Assembly: GCF_002128405.1 (NCBI RefSeq)
Contig: NZ_NETJ01000009.1
Span: 1-64,000 of the forward strand
DNA length: 64,000 bases
Direction of reading: 5' to 3'
Source: Gottfriedia solisilvae
Lineage (GTDB): Bacteria; Bacillota; Bacilli; Bacillales; Bacillaceae_G
Part shown: piece after piece, positions 20,113 to 33,144 of the stretch
How positions within the stretch are numbered: position 1 is the first letter of the stretch
How the letters are laid out: every line of letters begins with the position of its first letter
Notes under the pieces: generated by a model
What the model saw: only the letters and a program-made list of their open reading frames with translations
What the model was told of the DNA's origin: nothing
Databases searched by the model: none
Position numbers and translations under genes: made by a program

Positions 20113-20712
20113 ATGGCTGATCACTATTTTACGAACCAACCGAATAGCAAAACCGATAAGAAAGTATTTTCTTTTACATTAAGAGGAAATGCGTTAAAGT
20201 TTCAATCTGATGCCGGAGTTTTTTCAAGAAATGAAGTTGACTTTGGTTCTCGAGTATTAATAGAGACATTTACATTTCCGGGAATTGAAGGAACGATTTT
20301 AGATGTGGGCTGTGGGTATGGTCCGATTGGATTGTCGATTGCTAAAGATAATGAGAATCGACTAGTGGAAATGGTCGATGTAAATTTAAGAGCGATTGAA
20401 TTAGCTAAAGAGAATGCTAAAGTAAATAATATAGAGAATGTTAAAATCTATGAAAGTAGTATCTATGAAAATGTAACTGGAGAATACGCTGCGATTTTAA
20501 CAAATCCACCAATATGAGCTGGGAAAGTCGTAGTTCACACGATTTTAAGAGAAGCTCACGAAAAATTACTTCCTGGTGGTGAACTTTGGGTAGTGATTCA
20601 AAAGAAGCAAGGAGCTCCTTCCGCGTTAGATCTACTAAAAGAGCTGTTTGATGAAGTGGACGTTGTAAAAAAGGAAAAAGGGTATTATATCATAAAAAGT
20701 AAAAAAGATTGA
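20113..20712 (+). pseudogene. ybxB: RsmC-like 16S rRNA methyltransferase (YbxB), interrupted by an in-frame TGA
   Basis: The frame encodes a class I SAM-dependent methyltransferase of the RsmC/RlmG type. SAM motif I is ILDVGCGYGPIGLSIA and the catalytic motif is TNPPI. Codon 135 (20515-20517) is TGA where CGA (Arg, as in the family's NPPIRAGK) is expected; the frame then runs on without further damage for 65 codons to TGA 20710-20712. Without the stop the protein would be 199 residues, the family's normal length. It may be a recent single-base pseudogene, a base-call error, or a read-through product; without read-through the truncated 134-residue chain lacks the C-terminal half of the fold. 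Confidence 0.85.
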
Positions 20713-20737
20713 CTCTAAATTTCGCTTGTGATAGTAT
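20709..20737 (+). promoter_or_regulatory. rpoB promoter with extended -10
   Basis: TTGACT (20709-20714) and TAGTAT (20732-20737) are 17 bp apart, and TGA precedes the -10 box. The -35 box overlaps the stop codon of the ybxB reading frame. Confidence 0.7.
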
Positions 20738-20842
20738 TATTAAATGCCAATATATATTTATTTTCAAAAATCATTTTTTGGAAGTGGGTATATTTCTATA
20801 TTCTTTGGAAATGATAGTAAAATGACTGTCGTTGAGTTTAAT

Positions 20843-20876
20843 AAATGGTTTTCATTTTGAAACCATTTTATTTTTT
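20843..20876 (+). terminator. Terminator-like hairpin in the rpoB leader
   Basis: AAATGGTTT (20843-20851) pairs with AAACCATTT (20860-20868) around an 8-base loop, followed by TATTTTTT. It lies about 100 bases after the rpoB promoter and 80 bases before the gene, so it may attenuate rpoBC. The rest of 20713-20958 holds no gene. Confidence 0.7.
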
Positions 20877-20958
20877 GTTTAACAAGTAAGGGGTTTTTTG
20901 TGCTTATTTGTTACTATTTTTTTGTTTTAAATACTCTTAAATTTAAGGGGTGAATATG

Positions 20959-23900
20959 TTGACAGGTCAACTAGTTCAATATGGACGACACCGCCAACGC
21001 AGAAGTTATGCTCGTATCAGTGAAGTTTTAGAGTTACCTAACTTAATTGAAATTCAAACAGCATCTTACCAATGGTTCTTAGATGAAGGTTTGAGAGAAA
21101 TGTTCCAAGACATTTCACCGATTGAGGATTTTACAGGTAATCTATCATTAGAATTCATTGATTACAGTCTAGGTGAGCCGAAGTATGTTGTAGAAGAATC
21201 AAAAGAGCGTGATGTTAACTACGCTGCTCCACTTCGAGTGAAAGTTCGCCTATTAAATAAGGAAACTGGCGAAGTTAAAGAGCAAGATGTTTTCATGGGA
21301 GATTTCCCATTAATGACGGACACAGGCACATTTATTATTAATGGTGCTGAACGTGTTATCGTTTCACAATTAGTACGTTCTCCAAGTGTGTACTATAGTG
21401 GAAAGATCGACAAAAACGGTAAAAAAGGTTATACAGCTACAGTTATTCCAAACCGTGGTGCTTGGTTAGAGTACGAAACGGATGCGAAAGACGTAGTATA
21501 TGTACGTATTGACCGCACAAGAAAATTACCTGTTACTGTCTTACTACGTTCGCTTGGATTTGGTACAGACCAAGAGATTCTGGACTTATTAGGCGAAAAC
21601 GAATACCTACGTAACTCACTTGAAAAAGATAATACAGATAGCACTGAAAAAGCGCTTCTTGAAATCTATGAGAGACTACGTCCGGGTGAACCACCTACAG
21701 TAGAAAATGCAAAAAACCTATTAATTACTCGCTTCTTCGATCCGAAGCGTTATGATTTAGCTAGCGTAGGTCGCTACAAAATCAATAAAAAATTACACAT
21801 TAAAAACCGACTATTTAATCAACGTATCGCTGAAACTTTAGTGGATCCAGAAACTGGTGAAATTATTGTAGAAAAAGGGACAACTCTTGATCGTCGTACG
21901 TTAGATAGAATTCTTCCGTTCTTAGAGAAGAATATCGGTGAAAAAGTAGTTCAACCTGCAGGTGGCGTACTAGAAGAAGAGATTAATTTACAATCTATTA
22001 AAATCTATGCACCAGTTGAAGGCGATGGCGAACAAGTAATTCAAGTCATTGGAAATGCTAATGTAAGCAAAAGTGTGAAAAATATTTCACCTGCTGACAT
22101 TATCGCTTCGATTTCTTACTTCTTTAACTTACTACATAACGTAGGAGACACAGACGATATTGACCACTTAGGTAATCGTCGTTTACGTTCAGTTGGAGAA
22201 TTACTTCAAAACCAATTCCGTATCGGTTTATCTCGTATGGAACGTGTAGTTCGTGAACGTATGTCAATTCAAGATACAAACGCAGTTACTCCACAGGCGT
22301 TAATTAATATTCGCCCTGTAATTGCTTCAATTAAAGAATTCTTTGGTAGCTCACAGTTATCTCAATTCATGGACCAAACAAACCCACTAGCAGAATTAAC
22401 TCACAAACGAAGACTATCAGCGCTAGGACCAGGTGGTTTAACACGTGAACGTGCTGGATTCGAAGTACGTGACGTTCATTACTCTCACTATGGTCGTATG
22501 TGTCCGATTGAGACGCCTGAGGGACCGAACATCGGATTAATTAACTCACTTTCTTCTTATGCGAAAGTAAATCAATTTGGTTTCATTGAAACACCATACC
22601 GTCGTGTTGATTCTGAAACTGGCCGTCTTACTGATAAAATTGATTACTTAACAGCTGATGAAGAAGATCTATACGTTGTAGCCCAAGCGAATGCTCGTTT
22701 AGGTGAAGATGGTAGTTTCTTAGATGAGGATGTAGTAGCTCGTTTCCGTGGAGACAACACTGTTGTTAAACGTGAACGTATCGACTATATGGATGTATCT
22801 CCAAAACAAGTAGTATCAGCTGCGACAGCATGTATTCCTTTCTTAGAGAATGACGATTCAAACCGTGCCCTAATGGGAGCGAACATGCAACGTCAAGCAG
22901 TTCCATTATTAAACCCTGAGTCTCCAATCGTGGGAACAGGTATGGAATATGTATCAGCGAAAGACTCTGGTGCTGCAGTAATCTGTAAACACCCTGGTAT
23001 CGTTGAACGTGTTGAAGCGAAAGAAGTTTGGGTACGTCGTTACTCAGAAGTTGATGGACAAAAAGTTAAAGGTGACCTTGATAAATATCGTATGTTAAAA
23101 TTCGTACGTTCAAACCAAGGTACTTGTTATAACCAACGCCCAATCGTAAGTGTTGGTGACGAAGTAGTAAGAGGTGAAATTCTTGCAGATGGACCTTCTA
23201 TGGAAAAAGGTGAATTAGCTCTTGGACGTAACGTACTTGTAGCATTCATGACATGGGATGGTTACAACTATGAGGATGCGATCATTATGAGTCGCCGTCT
23301 TGTTAAAGAAGATGTTTACACTTCAGTTCATATTGAAGAATATGAGTCAGAAGCTCGTGACACTAAATTAGGACCAGAAGAAATCACTCGTGATATTCCA
23401 AACGTTGGTGAAGATGCTCTTAAAAATCTTGATGAGCGTGGAATTATCCGTATTGGTGCAGAAGTTAAAGATGGTGATTTATTAGTTGGTAAAGTAACAC
23501 CTAAAGGGGTTACTGAATTAACTGCTGAAGAACGTCTACTTCATGCAATCTTTGGTGAAAAAGCTCGTGAAGTTCGTGATACTTCTTTACGTGTTCCACA
23601 CGGTGGAGGCGGAATTATTCTTGATGTTAAAGTATTCACTCGTGAAAACGGTGATGAATTACCACCAGGAGTTAACCAACTTGTTCGTGTTTACATCGTT
23701 CAGAAGCGTAAAATCTCTGAAGGGGATAAAATGGCTGGACGACATGGTAATAAAGGGGTAATCTCCCGTATTTTACCAGAAGAAGATATGCCATTCTTAC
23801 CAGATGGAACGCCAGTTGATATCATGTTAAACCCATTAGGGGTACCTTCTCGTATGAACATCGGTCAGGTATTAGAGTTACACTTAGGTATGGCTGCTAG

Positions 23901-24492
23901 ATATCTTGGCATTCATGTTGCTTCTCCTGTATTTGATGGAGCGCGTGAGGAAGATGTTTGGGGTACGATTGAAGAAGCTGGTATGGCACGTGATGCTAAA
24001 ACTGTACTATATGATGGACGTACGGGTGAGCCGTTCGATAACCGTGTATCTGTAGGTGTCATGTATATGATCAAACTTGCGCACATGGTTGACGATAAGT
24101 TACATGCTCGTTCAACTGGACCATACTCACTTGTTACGCAACAACCACTTGGTGGTAAAGCACAATTTGGTGGACAACGTTTTGGTGAGATGGAAGTATG
24201 GGCACTTGAAGCATACGGTGCTGCTTATACACTACAAGAAATCTTAACAGTTAAGTCTGATGACGTTGTTGGACGTGTGAAAACATATGAAGCAATCGTT
24301 AAAGGCGAAAACGTACCTGAGCCAGGTGTTCCTGAATCATTCAAAGTATTAATTAAGGAATTACAATCTCTAGGTATGGATGTTAAGATGATGTCTGCTA
24401 CAGATGAGGAAATCGAAATGCGCGATACTGAAGATGACGATGATCAAGCTTCAGAACATTTAGCGATGGATATGGAATACGTAAAAGAATAA
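20959..24492 (+). CDS. rpoB: DNA-directed RNA polymerase subunit beta
   Basis: RpoB forms half of the RNA polymerase active-site cleft. From TTG 20959 it has 1177 residues starting [23 protein letters not shown], exactly as in B. subtilis, with AAGGGGTG upstream; ATG 20956 is an equally readable start. The rifampicin-binding region [20 protein letters not shown] and RLSALGPGG look wild type (sensitive). The catalytic-region motifs [15 protein letters not shown] and [21 protein letters not shown] are intact. The acidic C-terminal tail is shorter than in B. subtilis (1193 residues). Confidence 0.98.
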   Translation: MTGQLVQYGRHRQRRSYARISEVLELPNLIEIQTASYQWFLDEGLREMFQDISPIEDFTGNLSLEFIDYSLGEPKYVVEESKERDVNYAAPLRVKVRLLNKETGEVKEQDVFMGDFPLMTDTGTFIINGAERVIVSQLVRSPSVYYSGKIDKNGKKGYTATVIPNRGAWLEYETDAKDVVYVRIDRTRKLPVTVLLRSLGFGTDQEILDLLGENEYLRNSLEKDNTDSTEKALLEIYERLRPGEPPTVENAKNLLITRFFDPKRYDLASVGRYKINKKLHIKNRLFNQRIAETLVDPETGEIIVEKGTTLDRRTLDRILPFLEKNIGEKVVQPAGGVLEEEINLQSIKIYAPVEGDGEQVIQVIGNANVSKSVKNISPADIIASISYFFNLLHNVGDTDDIDHLGNRRLRSVGELLQNQFRIGLSRMERVVRERMSIQDTNAVTPQALINIRPVIASIKEFFGSSQLSQFMDQTNPLAELTHKRRLSALGPGGLTRERAGFEVRDVHYSHYGRMCPIETPEGPNIGLINSLSSYAKVNQFGFIETPYRRVDSETGRLTDKIDYLTADEEDLYVVAQANARLGEDGSFLDEDVVARFRGDNTVVKRERIDYMDVSPKQVVSAATACIPFLENDDSNRALMGANMQRQAVPLLNPESPIVGTGMEYVSAKDSGAAVICKHPGIVERVEAKEVWVRRYSEVDGQKVKGDLDKYRMLKFVRSNQGTCYNQRPIVSVGDEVVRGEILADGPSMEKGELALGRNVLVAFMTWDGYNYEDAIIMSRRLVKEDVYTSVHIEEYESEARDTKLGPEEITRDIPNVGEDALKNLDERGIIRIGAEVKDGDLLVGKVTPKGVTELTAEERLLHAIFGEKAREVRDTSLRVPHGGGGIILDVKVFTRENGDELPPGVNQLVRVYIVQKRKISEGDKMAGRHGNKGVISRILPEEDMPFLPDGTPVDIMLNPLGVPSRMNIGQVLELHLGMAARYLGIHVASPVFDGAREEDVWGTIEEAGMARDAKTVLYDGRTGEPFDNRVSVGVMYMIKLAHMVDDKLHARSTGPYSLVTQQPLGGKAQFGGQRFGEMEVWALEAYGAAYTLQEILTVKSDDVVGRVKTYEAIVKGENVPEPGVPESFKVLIKELQSLGMDVKMMSATDEEIEMRDTEDDDDQASEHLAMDMEYVKE

Positions 24493-24533
24493 GTATTGGG
24501 TAAAACCTTAGGACAGAAAGGGAGGTAGGCCCC

Positions 24534-27500
24534 TTGATAGATGTAAATAATTTCGAGTATATGAAGATCGGACTTGCATCGCCTGACAAAATTCGCTCGT
24601 GGTCATACGGGGAAATTAAAAAACCTGAAACAATTAACTACCGTACATTAAAACCTGAAAAAGATGGTCTTTTTTGTGAACGTATTTTCGGTCCTACAAA
24701 GGATTGGGAATGTCATTGCGGTAAATATAAACGTGTACGTTATAAAGGTGTAGTTTGTGATCGTTGTGGAGTTGAAGTAACTCGTGCAAAAGTACGTCGT
24801 GAACGTATGGGTCACATTGAATTAGCTGCTCCAGTTTCACATATTTGGTATTTCAAAGGTATTCCAAGCCGAATGGGACTTGTTTTAGACATGTCCCCTC
24901 GAGCTTTGGAGGAAGTTATCTACTTTGCTTCTTATGTTGTAACTGAAACAGGTGATACGCCTTTAGAAAAGAAACAATTGCTTTCTGAGAAAGAATTCCG
25001 TGCTTATCGTGAGCGCTATGGTCAAACTTTCCAAGCATCCATGGGTGCTGAAGCAATTAAAAAGCTTTTAAGCGACATTAACCTTGAAAAAGATGTTGAT
25101 TCTTTAAAAGAAGAATTAAAAACTGCTCAAGGACAACGTCGTACAAGAGCAATTAAACGATTAGAAGTATTAGAAGCATTCCGTAACTCTGGTAATGAAC
25201 CATCTTGGATGATCCTTGATGTACTTCCAGTTATTCCACCTGAATTACGTCCAATGGTTCAATTGGATGGTGGACGTTTTGCTACTTCAGATTTAAATGA
25301 TTTATATCGTCGTGTAATTAACCGTAACAACCGTTTAAAACGTTTATTAGACCTTGGTGCTCCAAGTATCATCGTTCAAAACGAAAAACGTATGCTTCAA
25401 GAAGCAGTTGATGCGTTAATTGACAATGGTCGTCGTGGCCGTCCAGTTACTGGACCAGGTAACCGTCCATTAAAATCACTTTCTCACATGCTTAAAGGTA
25501 AGCAAGGACGTTTCCGTCAAAACTTACTTGGTAAACGTGTTGACTACTCTGGCCGTTCGGTTATCGTTGTAGGACCAAACTTACAGATGTATCAATGTGG
25601 TCTACCAAAAGAAATGGCAATTGAATTATTCAAGCCATTCGTGATGAAAGAATTAGTAGAGCGTGGGTTAGCACATAACATTAAGAGTGCAAAACGTAAA
25701 ATCGAGCGTTTACACCCAGAAATTTGGGATGTATTAGAATCGGTTATTCGTGAGCACCCAGTGTTACTAAACCGTGCCCCAACTCTTCACAGACTTGGTA
25801 TCCAAGCGTTCGAACCTACTCTAGTAGAAGGCCGTGCGATTCGTCTACATCCACTTGTATGTACTGCATACAATGCCGATTTTGACGGTGACCAAATGGC
25901 TGTTCACGTACCGTTATCAAGTGAAGCTCAAGCAGAAGCTCGTATTCTAATGCTTGCAGCACAAAACATCCTGAATCCGAAAGATGGTAAACCAGTAGTT
26001 ACACCATCTCAAGATATGGTATTAGGTAACTATTACTTAACGCTTGAGCGTGCAGGCGCTGTCGGTGAAGGTATGGTATTTAAAGATATCAATGAAGCGT
26101 TAATCGCATACCAAAACGGTTATGTACATTTACATTCTCGTGTTGCTGTTGCGGCTGGAACGTTAAATAACGAAACATTTACTGAAGAACAAAATAATTC
26201 ATTATTAATCACAACTGTTGGTAAGCTGATCTTCAATGAAATCTTACCTACATCGTTCCCTTATATTAATGAACCAACGCAGAGTAACCTTGAAAAAGAA
26301 ACTCCGCAGATGTATTTTGTTTCTAAAGGTGCAAATGTGAAAGAAATTATTGAAAGTAGAGAAGAAATTGCTCCTTTCAAAAAGAAAATTCTTGGAAATA
26401 TCATTGCTGAAGTATTTAAACGTTTCAAAATTACTGAAACATCAAAAATGCTTGATCGCATGAAGGATCTTGGATTTAGACATTCTACTAAAGCTGGAAT
26501 CACAGTAGGTGTTGCTGACATCATCGTATTACCGGAGAAGCAACAAATTATTGCTGAGGCACAAGAAAAAGTAGATAAAGTATTGAAGCAATTCCGACGT
26601 GGATTAATCACAGAAGATGAGCGTTACGATCGTGTAATCGCAATTTGGAGTGACGCGAAGGATGTAATTCAAGGAAAACTGATGGCTTCATTAAATAAAC
26701 GAAACCCTATCTTTATGATGAGTGACTCTGGTGCCCGTGGTAACGCATCGAACTTCACTCAGCTTGCAGGTATGCGTGGTCTAATGGCCAACCCGGCTGG
26801 ACGTATTATTGAGTTACCAATCAAATCTTCATTCCGTGAAGGTTTAACGGTACTTGAATACTTCATCTCAACACATGGTGCTCGTAAAGGTCTTGCCGAT
26901 ACTGCACTTAAAACAGCCGATTCAGGTTACCTAACTCGTCGTCTAGTAGACGTTGCACAAGATGTAATCGTTCGTCAAGATGACTGTGGTACTGATCGTG
27001 GTTTACATGTAAAAGCAATTAAAGAAGGTAACGAAATTATTGAAGGTCTATACGATCGCCTAGTAGGTCGTCATTTACGTGCAACTCTACGTCACCCAGA
27101 AACTGGTGTATTACTTGCTCAAGAGAACGATTTAATTACAGAAGACTTAGCTCGTGAAATTATCGATGCTGGTATTGAAGAAGTTAATATCCGTTCTGCG
27201 TTTACATGTAATACGAACCACGGAGTATGTAAAAAATGTTATGGTCGCAATTTAGCTACAGGTGCTGAAGTTGAAGTTGGTGAAGCAGTTGGTATCATTG
27301 CTGCTCAATCAATCGGTGAACCAGGAACTCAGTTAACAATGCGTACATTCCATACAGGTGGGGTAGCAGGAGACGATATTACTCAAGGTTTACCTCGTAT
27401 TCAAGAGCTATTTGAAGCGCGTAATCCTAAAGGTCAAGCGGTTATATCTGAAATTGATGGTGTTATCTCGATTTCAACTGATGCAAAAGACAAGCAAGAA

Positions 27501-28142
27501 ATTATTGTTGAAGGTTCAGTTGAATCTAGAAGCTATCCAGTTCCATATGGCGCTAGATTAAAAGTTCAAGAAGGTGAAAGAATTGAACGCGGTCAAGTAA
27601 TGACTGAAGGTTCTATTGATCCGAAAGAGCTATTAAAAGTAAAAGGTACAAATGCTGTTCAAGAATACTTACTACGTGAAGTTCAAAAAGTATACCGTAT
27701 GCAAGGGGTAGAAATTGGCGATAAACACGTAGAGGTAATGGTTCGTCAAATGCTGAAGAAAGTTCGTGTAATGGATGCAGGGGAAACTGAGTTACTTCCT
27801 GGTACATTATTGGAATTACATCAGTTTACTGAAGCGAATAAAGAAGCTTTATTTGCAGGTAAACAACCAGCAACTGCTCGTCCATTATTATTAGGTATTA
27901 CAAAAGCATCATTAGAAACAGACTCATTCTTATCAGCTGCGTCATTCCAAGAAACAACGCGTGTGTTAACAGACGCTGCGATCAAAGGAAAACGTGATGA
28001 GTTGCTAGGATTAAAAGAGAATGTTATTATAGGTAAGTTGGTTCCAGCTGGTACAGGTATGAACAGATACCGTAAAGTTGATCTTGTAAAAGATGTAAAC
28101 GAATCAGTTGAAATGAACGAAGAAGTTTTAGTTGAAAAATAA
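24534..28142 (+). CDS. rpoC: DNA-directed RNA polymerase subunit beta'
   Basis: RpoC carries the catalytic magnesium motif NADFDGDQM and the N-terminal zinc finger [20 protein letters not shown]. The second zinc site (CGTDRG...[14 protein letters not shown]), the trigger-loop region ([28 protein letters not shown]) and the rest of the 1202 residues are intact. The start is TTG 24534, 8 bases after GGGAGGT, as in B. subtilis. It lies 41 bp after rpoB in the same operon. Confidence 0.98.
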   Translation: MIDVNNFEYMKIGLASPDKIRSWSYGEIKKPETINYRTLKPEKDGLFCERIFGPTKDWECHCGKYKRVRYKGVVCDRCGVEVTRAKVRRERMGHIELAAPVSHIWYFKGIPSRMGLVLDMSPRALEEVIYFASYVVTETGDTPLEKKQLLSEKEFRAYRERYGQTFQASMGAEAIKKLLSDINLEKDVDSLKEELKTAQGQRRTRAIKRLEVLEAFRNSGNEPSWMILDVLPVIPPELRPMVQLDGGRFATSDLNDLYRRVINRNNRLKRLLDLGAPSIIVQNEKRMLQEAVDALIDNGRRGRPVTGPGNRPLKSLSHMLKGKQGRFRQNLLGKRVDYSGRSVIVVGPNLQMYQCGLPKEMAIELFKPFVMKELVERGLAHNIKSAKRKIERLHPEIWDVLESVIREHPVLLNRAPTLHRLGIQAFEPTLVEGRAIRLHPLVCTAYNADFDGDQMAVHVPLSSEAQAEARILMLAAQNILNPKDGKPVVTPSQDMVLGNYYLTLERAGAVGEGMVFKDINEALIAYQNGYVHLHSRVAVAAGTLNNETFTEEQNNSLLITTVGKLIFNEILPTSFPYINEPTQSNLEKETPQMYFVSKGANVKEIIESREEIAPFKKKILGNIIAEVFKRFKITETSKMLDRMKDLGFRHSTKAGITVGVADIIVLPEKQQIIAEAQEKVDKVLKQFRRGLITEDERYDRVIAIWSDAKDVIQGKLMASLNKRNPIFMMSDSGARGNASNFTQLAGMRGLMANPAGRIIELPIKSSFREGLTVLEYFISTHGARKGLADTALKTADSGYLTRRLVDVAQDVIVRQDDCGTDRGLHVKAIKEGNEIIEGLYDRLVGRHLRATLRHPETGVLLAQENDLITEDLAREIIDAGIEEVNIRSAFTCNTNHGVCKKCYGRNLATGAEVEVGEAVGIIAAQSIGEPGTQLTMRTFHTGGVAGDDITQGLPRIQELFEARNPKGQAVISEIDGVISISTDAKDKQEIIVEGSVESRSYPVPYGARLKVQEGERIERGQVMTEGSIDPKELLKVKGTNAVQEYLLREVQKVYRMQGVEIGDKHVEVMVRQMLKKVRVMDAGETELLPGTLLELHQFTEANKEALFAGKQPATARPLLLGITKASLETDSFLSAASFQETTRVLTDAAIKGKRDELLGLKENVIIGKLVPAGTGMNRYRKVDLVKDVNESVEMNEEVLVEK

Positions 28143-28167
28143 AACTTAAAATATTTTCATTCTTGAG

Positions 28168-28197
28168 TTGACATCAAATGATGAAAAATGATAAGAT
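28168..28197 (+). promoter_or_regulatory. Promoter of rpsL-rpsG (str operon)
   Basis: TTGACA (28168-28173) and TAAGAT (28192-28197) are 18 bp apart, in the 248-bp gap between rpoC and rpsL. In B. subtilis rplGB (an L7Ae-family gene) occupies this gap; here it is absent. Confidence 0.8.
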
Positions 28198-28280
28198 ATT
28201 CAAGGTTGCTCCTAGACAATAGCACTGCTAATCTTAGCAGGTTAGACCCGGGGCTAATTTAGGAATATACAGTTAAAACT

Positions 28281-28328
28281 GTTTTTGTGAGAAGGAAGAT
28301 TCCTTCCTTCTTGCAAAAACTTTGTTTT
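28281..28328 (+). terminator. Long hairpin terminator/attenuator in the rpsL leader
   Basis: An almost continuous 18-bp stem runs from 28281 to 28320, with inner AGAAGGAAG/CTTCCTTCT and outer GTTTTTG/CAAAAAC and an ATTC loop, and is followed by TTTGTTTT. It lies between the promoter and rpsL. A smaller stem CTGCTA/TAGCAG (28227-28242) precedes it and could be part of a switch. Confidence 0.75.
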
Positions 28329-28390
28329 CAACTAATTATGAACCACCTGGATGTGTGGTCTTATAAATATGTGAAGGGAGGAAAAAACTC

Positions 28391-28813
28391 ATGCCTACTA
28401 TTAACCAGTTAGTGCGTAATGGACGTACTTCTAAAGTATGGAAATCAAAATCACCAGCATTAAACAAAGGTTTCAACTCATTAAAGAAAAAATCAACTGA
28501 TTTATCAGCTCCACAAAAACGTGGTGTTTGTACTCGTGTTGGTACTATGACTCCAAAGAAACCGAACTCAGCATTACGTAAATATGCTCGTGTACGTTTA
28601 ACTAACCAAATCGAGGTAACTGCTTATATCCCAGGTATCGGACACAACTTACAAGAGCACAGTGTTGTTCTTATTCGTGGAAGACGTGTAAAAGATTTAC
28701 CAGGGGTACGTTATCACATCGTTCGTGGTGCGTTAGATACTGCAGGTGTTGACAAGCGTATGCAAGGTCGTTCTAAATACGGAACTAAGAGACCAAAAGC
28801 AGCTAAGAAGTAA
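28391..28813 (+). CDS. rpsL: 30S ribosomal protein S12
   Basis: S12 lies at the decoding centre and is the site of streptomycin resistance mutations. The 140 residues contain the streptomycin-related segment [17 protein letters not shown] with lysine as in sensitive strains, and [14 protein letters not shown]. Preceded by its own promoter and leader; AAGGGAGG is its ribosome site. Confidence 0.98.
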   Translation: MPTINQLVRNGRTSKVWKSKSPALNKGFNSLKKKSTDLSAPQKRGVCTRVGTMTPKKPNSALRKYARVRLTNQIEVTAYIPGIGHNLQEHSVVLIRGRRVKDLPGVRYHIVRGALDTAGVDKRMQGRSKYGTKRPKAAKK

Positions 28814-28845
28814 TAGATAACAACTAGTCGAAAGGAGGAAATCAC

Positions 28846-29316
28846 ATGCCACGTAAAGGTCCTGTTGCAAAAAGAGATGTATTGCCAGATCCACTTTATA
28901 ATTCAAAATTAGTTTCTCGTTTAATCAACAAAATGATGATTGACGGAAAAAGAGGAAAATCTCAAGCTATCTTATACGGAGCTTTTGAATTAATCCAAGA
29001 ACGTTCTGGTAAAGAACCAATGGAAGTATTCGAAGCAGCTCTTAAAAATATCATGCCAGTTCTAGAAGTTAGAGCTCGTCGTGTTGGTGGTTCTAACTAC
29101 CAAGTACCAGTTGAGGTACGTCCTGAGCGTCGTACAACTTTAGGTCTTCGTTGGTTAGTTAACTATGCTCGTCTTCGTGGAGAAAAAACGATGGAAGAGC
29201 GTTTAGCTAACGAAATTCTTGATGCAGCTAACAACGCAGGTGCTGCAGTTAAGAAACGTGAAGATACACACAAAATGGCAGAAGCGAACAAAGCGTTTGC
29301 TCACTACCGTTGGTAA
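28846..29316 (+). CDS. rpsG: 30S ribosomal protein S7
   Basis: S7 nucleates assembly of the 30S head. The 156 residues begin [23 protein letters not shown] and contain the signature [17 protein letters not shown] and [19 protein letters not shown]. It follows rpsL after 32 bp with AAAGGAGG. Confidence 0.98.
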   Translation: MPRKGPVAKRDVLPDPLYNSKLVSRLINKMMIDGKRGKSQAILYGAFELIQERSGKEPMEVFEAALKNIMPVLEVRARRVGGSNYQVPVEVRPERRTTLGLRWLVNYARLRGEKTMEERLANEILDAANNAGAAVKKREDTHKMAEANKAFAHYRW

Positions 29317-29365
29317 GATTAAAAGCATTTTAGTTATTTCTGCACATAATGAATGTTGGTTAAGT

Positions 29366-29411
29366 CGTTCACCTATTTTTAAACTAGTCTACTAGTTTGA
29401 ATAGGTGAACG
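29366..29411 (+). promoter_or_regulatory. Large two-part hairpin before fusA
   Basis: CGTTCACCTAT (29366-29376) pairs with ATAGGTGAACG (29401-29411), and inside AAACTAG pairs with CTAGTTT around TCTA. No T run follows, so it is not a standard terminator. It lies in the 234-bp rpsG-fusA gap, where I see no convincing promoter and no gene; RNA processing or a regulatory fold is possible. Confidence 0.6.
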
Positions 29412-29550
29412 TCGGATTACATAACTTAGGATGACATGAAAGTTCTTTGCTTGTAGTGCTTAACTTAATAACATGAAATATGTATAGGAATAACTTTTTC
29501 TTATACAATAAAAAATCCTACTTACAAATTGGAAGGGAGAAAGAACCCTT

Positions 29551-31629
29551 ATGACAAGAGAGTTCTCCTTAAATAACACTCGTAATATCGGGATCATGGC
29601 TCATATCGACGCTGGTAAAACAACGACTACTGAGCGTATCCTTTATTACACTGGTCGTATTCACAAAATCGGTGAAACTCATGAAGGAGCTTCACAAATG
29701 GACTGGATGGAGCAAGAGCAAGAGCGTGGTATCACTATCACATCTGCTGCTACAACAGCTCAATGGAATAACCACCGTGTAAATATCATTGATACTCCAG
29801 GTCACGTAGACTTCACTGTAGAAGTTGAACGTTCTCTACGTGTACTTGATGGCGCAGTTGCAGTACTTGATGCTCAATCTGGTGTTGAGCCTCAAACTGA
29901 AACAGTATGGCGTCAAGCAACAACTTACGGAGTTCCACGTGTTGTATTCGTTAACAAAATGGATAAAATCGGCGCGGATTTCTTATACTCTGTAGGAACA
30001 TTGCACGATCGTTTACAAGCTAACGCACACCCAATCCAATTAGCGATGGGTGCTGAAGATAACTTCTGGGGTATTATCGACCTTGTTGAAATGAAAGCTA
30101 TCAAGTATAACAATGACTTAGGTACTGACATTGAAACAATTGAAATCCCTGAAGAGTACAAAGAGCAAGCTGAAGAATACCGCGGAAGATTAGTTGAAGC
30201 AGTAGCTGAGCTTGACGAAGAATTAATGATGAAATACCTTGAAGGTGAAGAAATCACACTTCCTGAATTAAAAGCTGCTATTCGTAAAGCAACTTGTTCA
30301 GTACAATTCTACCCAGTAGTTTGTGGTTCTGCTTTCAAAAACAAAGGTGTTCAATTAATGCTTGATGCAGTAATTGACTACTTACCATCACCATTAGATG
30401 TACCAGCAATCATGGGAACTGTACCTGATTCTGATGAAGAGAAAGTTGTTCCTTCAAGTGACGACGAGCCATTCGCTGCTCTTGCATTCAAAATCATGAC
30501 TGATCCTTATGTTGGTAAATTAACGTTCTTCCGTGTATACGCAGGTACGTTAGAATCTGGTTCATACGTTCAAAACTCTACAAAAGGTAAGCGTGAGCGT
30601 GTAGGACGTATCCTACAAATGCATGCTAACTCTCGTCAAGAGATTTCGAAAGTATATGCTGGTGACATCGCTGCTGCTGTAGGTCTTAAAGATACTACAA
30701 CTGGAGATACTCTATGTGATGAAAAGAATTTAGTAATTCTTGAGTCTATGGAATTCCCAGAGCCAGTTATCCACATTGCAATCGAACCAAAATCTAAAGC
30801 TGACCAAGATAAAATGGGTCAAGCATTAGTTAAATTAACTGAAGAAGATCCTACTTTCCGTGCACATACTGACCAAGAAACTGGTCAAGTAATCATCGGT
30901 GGTATGGGTGAACTTCACCTTGATATCATCGTTGACCGTATGCGTCGTGAATTCAAAGTAGAAGCTAACGTTGGTGCTCCTCAAGTAGCATACCGTGAAA
31001 CTTTCCGTTCTTCTGCACAAGTAGAAGGTAAATTCGTTCGTCAATCAGGTGGACGTGGACAATTCGGTCACGTTTGGATTGAATTCTCACCAAACGAAGA
31101 AGGAAAAGGCTTCGAGTTTGAAAACGGTATCGTTGGTGGTGTTGTTCCTCGTGAATACATCCCAGCTGTAGCTGCAGGTCTTGAAGATTCTCTTAAAAAT
31201 GGTGTATTAGCTGGATTCCCACTAATCGACATTAAAGCTCGTCTATTTGATGGTTCTTACCATGATGTTGACTCGAATGAGATGGCGTTTAAAGTTGCTG
31301 CTTCATTAGCACTTAAAAACGCTGTTAAGAAATGTAACCCAGTTCTACTTGAACCAATCATGAAAGTAGAAGTTGTTATACCTGAAGAATACTTAGGAGA
31401 TATCATGGGTGACGTTACTTCTCGTCGTGGACGCGTTGAAGGTATGGAAGCTCGCGGTAACGCTCAAGTAGTACGTGCAATGGTACCTCTTGCTGAGATG
31501 TTTGGTTATGCAACTTCATTACGTTCTAACACTCAAGGTCGTGGAACGTTCTCAATGGTATTTGACCATTATGAAGATGTACCAAAATCAATCTCTGAAG
31601 AAATTATCAAAAAATATAAAGGTGAGTAA
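29551..31629 (+). CDS. fusA: Elongation factor G
   Basis: EF-G is the GTPase that drives translocation and, with RRF, ribosome recycling. The G1 motif [11 protein letters not shown]2/G3 region with [14 protein letters not shown] and DTPGHVDFT, and NKMDKIGAD are all present; domains II-V follow over 692 residues, the normal size. Fusidic-acid contact regions look ordinary. Confidence 0.98.
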   Translation: MTREFSLNNTRNIGIMAHIDAGKTTTTERILYYTGRIHKIGETHEGASQMDWMEQEQERGITITSAATTAQWNNHRVNIIDTPGHVDFTVEVERSLRVLDGAVAVLDAQSGVEPQTETVWRQATTYGVPRVVFVNKMDKIGADFLYSVGTLHDRLQANAHPIQLAMGAEDNFWGIIDLVEMKAIKYNNDLGTDIETIEIPEEYKEQAEEYRGRLVEAVAELDEELMMKYLEGEEITLPELKAAIRKATCSVQFYPVVCGSAFKNKGVQLMLDAVIDYLPSPLDVPAIMGTVPDSDEEKVVPSSDDEPFAALAFKIMTDPYVGKLTFFRVYAGTLESGSYVQNSTKGKRERVGRILQMHANSRQEISKVYAGDIAAAVGLKDTTTGDTLCDEKNLVILESMEFPEPVIHIAIEPKSKADQDKMGQALVKLTEEDPTFRAHTDQETGQVIIGGMGELHLDIIVDRMRREFKVEANVGAPQVAYRETFRSSAQVEGKFVRQSGGRGQFGHVWIEFSPNEEGKGFEFENGIVGGVVPREYIPAVAAGLEDSLKNGVLAGFPLIDIKARLFDGSYHDVDSNEMAFKVAASLALKNAVKKCNPVLLEPIMKVEVVIPEEYLGDIMGDVTSRRGRVEGMEARGNAQVVRAMVPLAEMFGYATSLRSNTQGRGTFSMVFDHYEDVPKSISEEIIKKYKGE

Positions 31630-31658
31630 TTGATTATTTAGTTCTCATCATGTATAAC
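31630..31658 (+). promoter_or_regulatory. Putative tufA promoter
   Basis: TTGATT (31630-31635) and TATAAC (31653-31658) are 17 bp apart in the fusA-tufA spacer, which would let tufA be transcribed beyond the level of the str operon. Confidence 0.6.
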
Positions 31659-31671
31659 TATGTATGTTAGT

Positions 31672-31696
31672 CATAAAGGGGACTTGCCCCTTTATG
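31672..31696 (+). promoter_or_regulatory. Perfect hairpin in the fusA-tufA spacer
   Basis: CATAAAGGGG pairs with CCCCTTTATG around a 5-base ACTTG loop. No T run follows, so it is more likely an mRNA processing or stabilising element than a terminator. Confidence 0.6.
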
Positions 31697-31749
31697 GCAT
31701 AATAATAAAACTAAAATAAATTTTCTTAATTATAAGGAGGATTTTTACA

Positions 31750-32937
<1,188 letters not shown>

Positions 32938-32946
32938 TTAAACATT

Positions 32947-32982
32947 TAAAAGCTTAGAAGATTTTCTTCTAAGCTTTTTTTC
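32947..32982 (+). terminator. Terminator after tuf
   Basis: AAAAGCTTAGAAG pairs with CTTCTAAGCTTTT around a short T-rich loop and runs into a T tract. It ends the str operon. Confidence 0.93.
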
Positions 32983-33109
32983 TTTAAATTGGAAATGAAT
33001 TTTAACCTATATAATATCTTTCAAGCTTGCTTTTCATTGGTAGAGATAATATAATAACAAAGTACAAAAGACGACAAAATATTATTTACAATAAACATAT
33101 AACTAATGC

Positions 33110-33138
33110 TTGCAATAGCATTATTTTTTATGTATAAT
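33110..33138 (+). promoter_or_regulatory. Promoter of the S10 operon
   Basis: TTGCAA (33110-33115) and TATAAT (33133-33138) are 17 bp apart, 133 bp before rpsJ. The AT-rich region 32983-33105 upstream holds nothing I recognise. Confidence 0.85.
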
Positions 33139-33144
33139 AGATGA

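Noticed and set aside
22340-22520. Rifampicin-resistance change in rpoB
   Set aside because: The binding-region residues match the sensitive Bacillus form.
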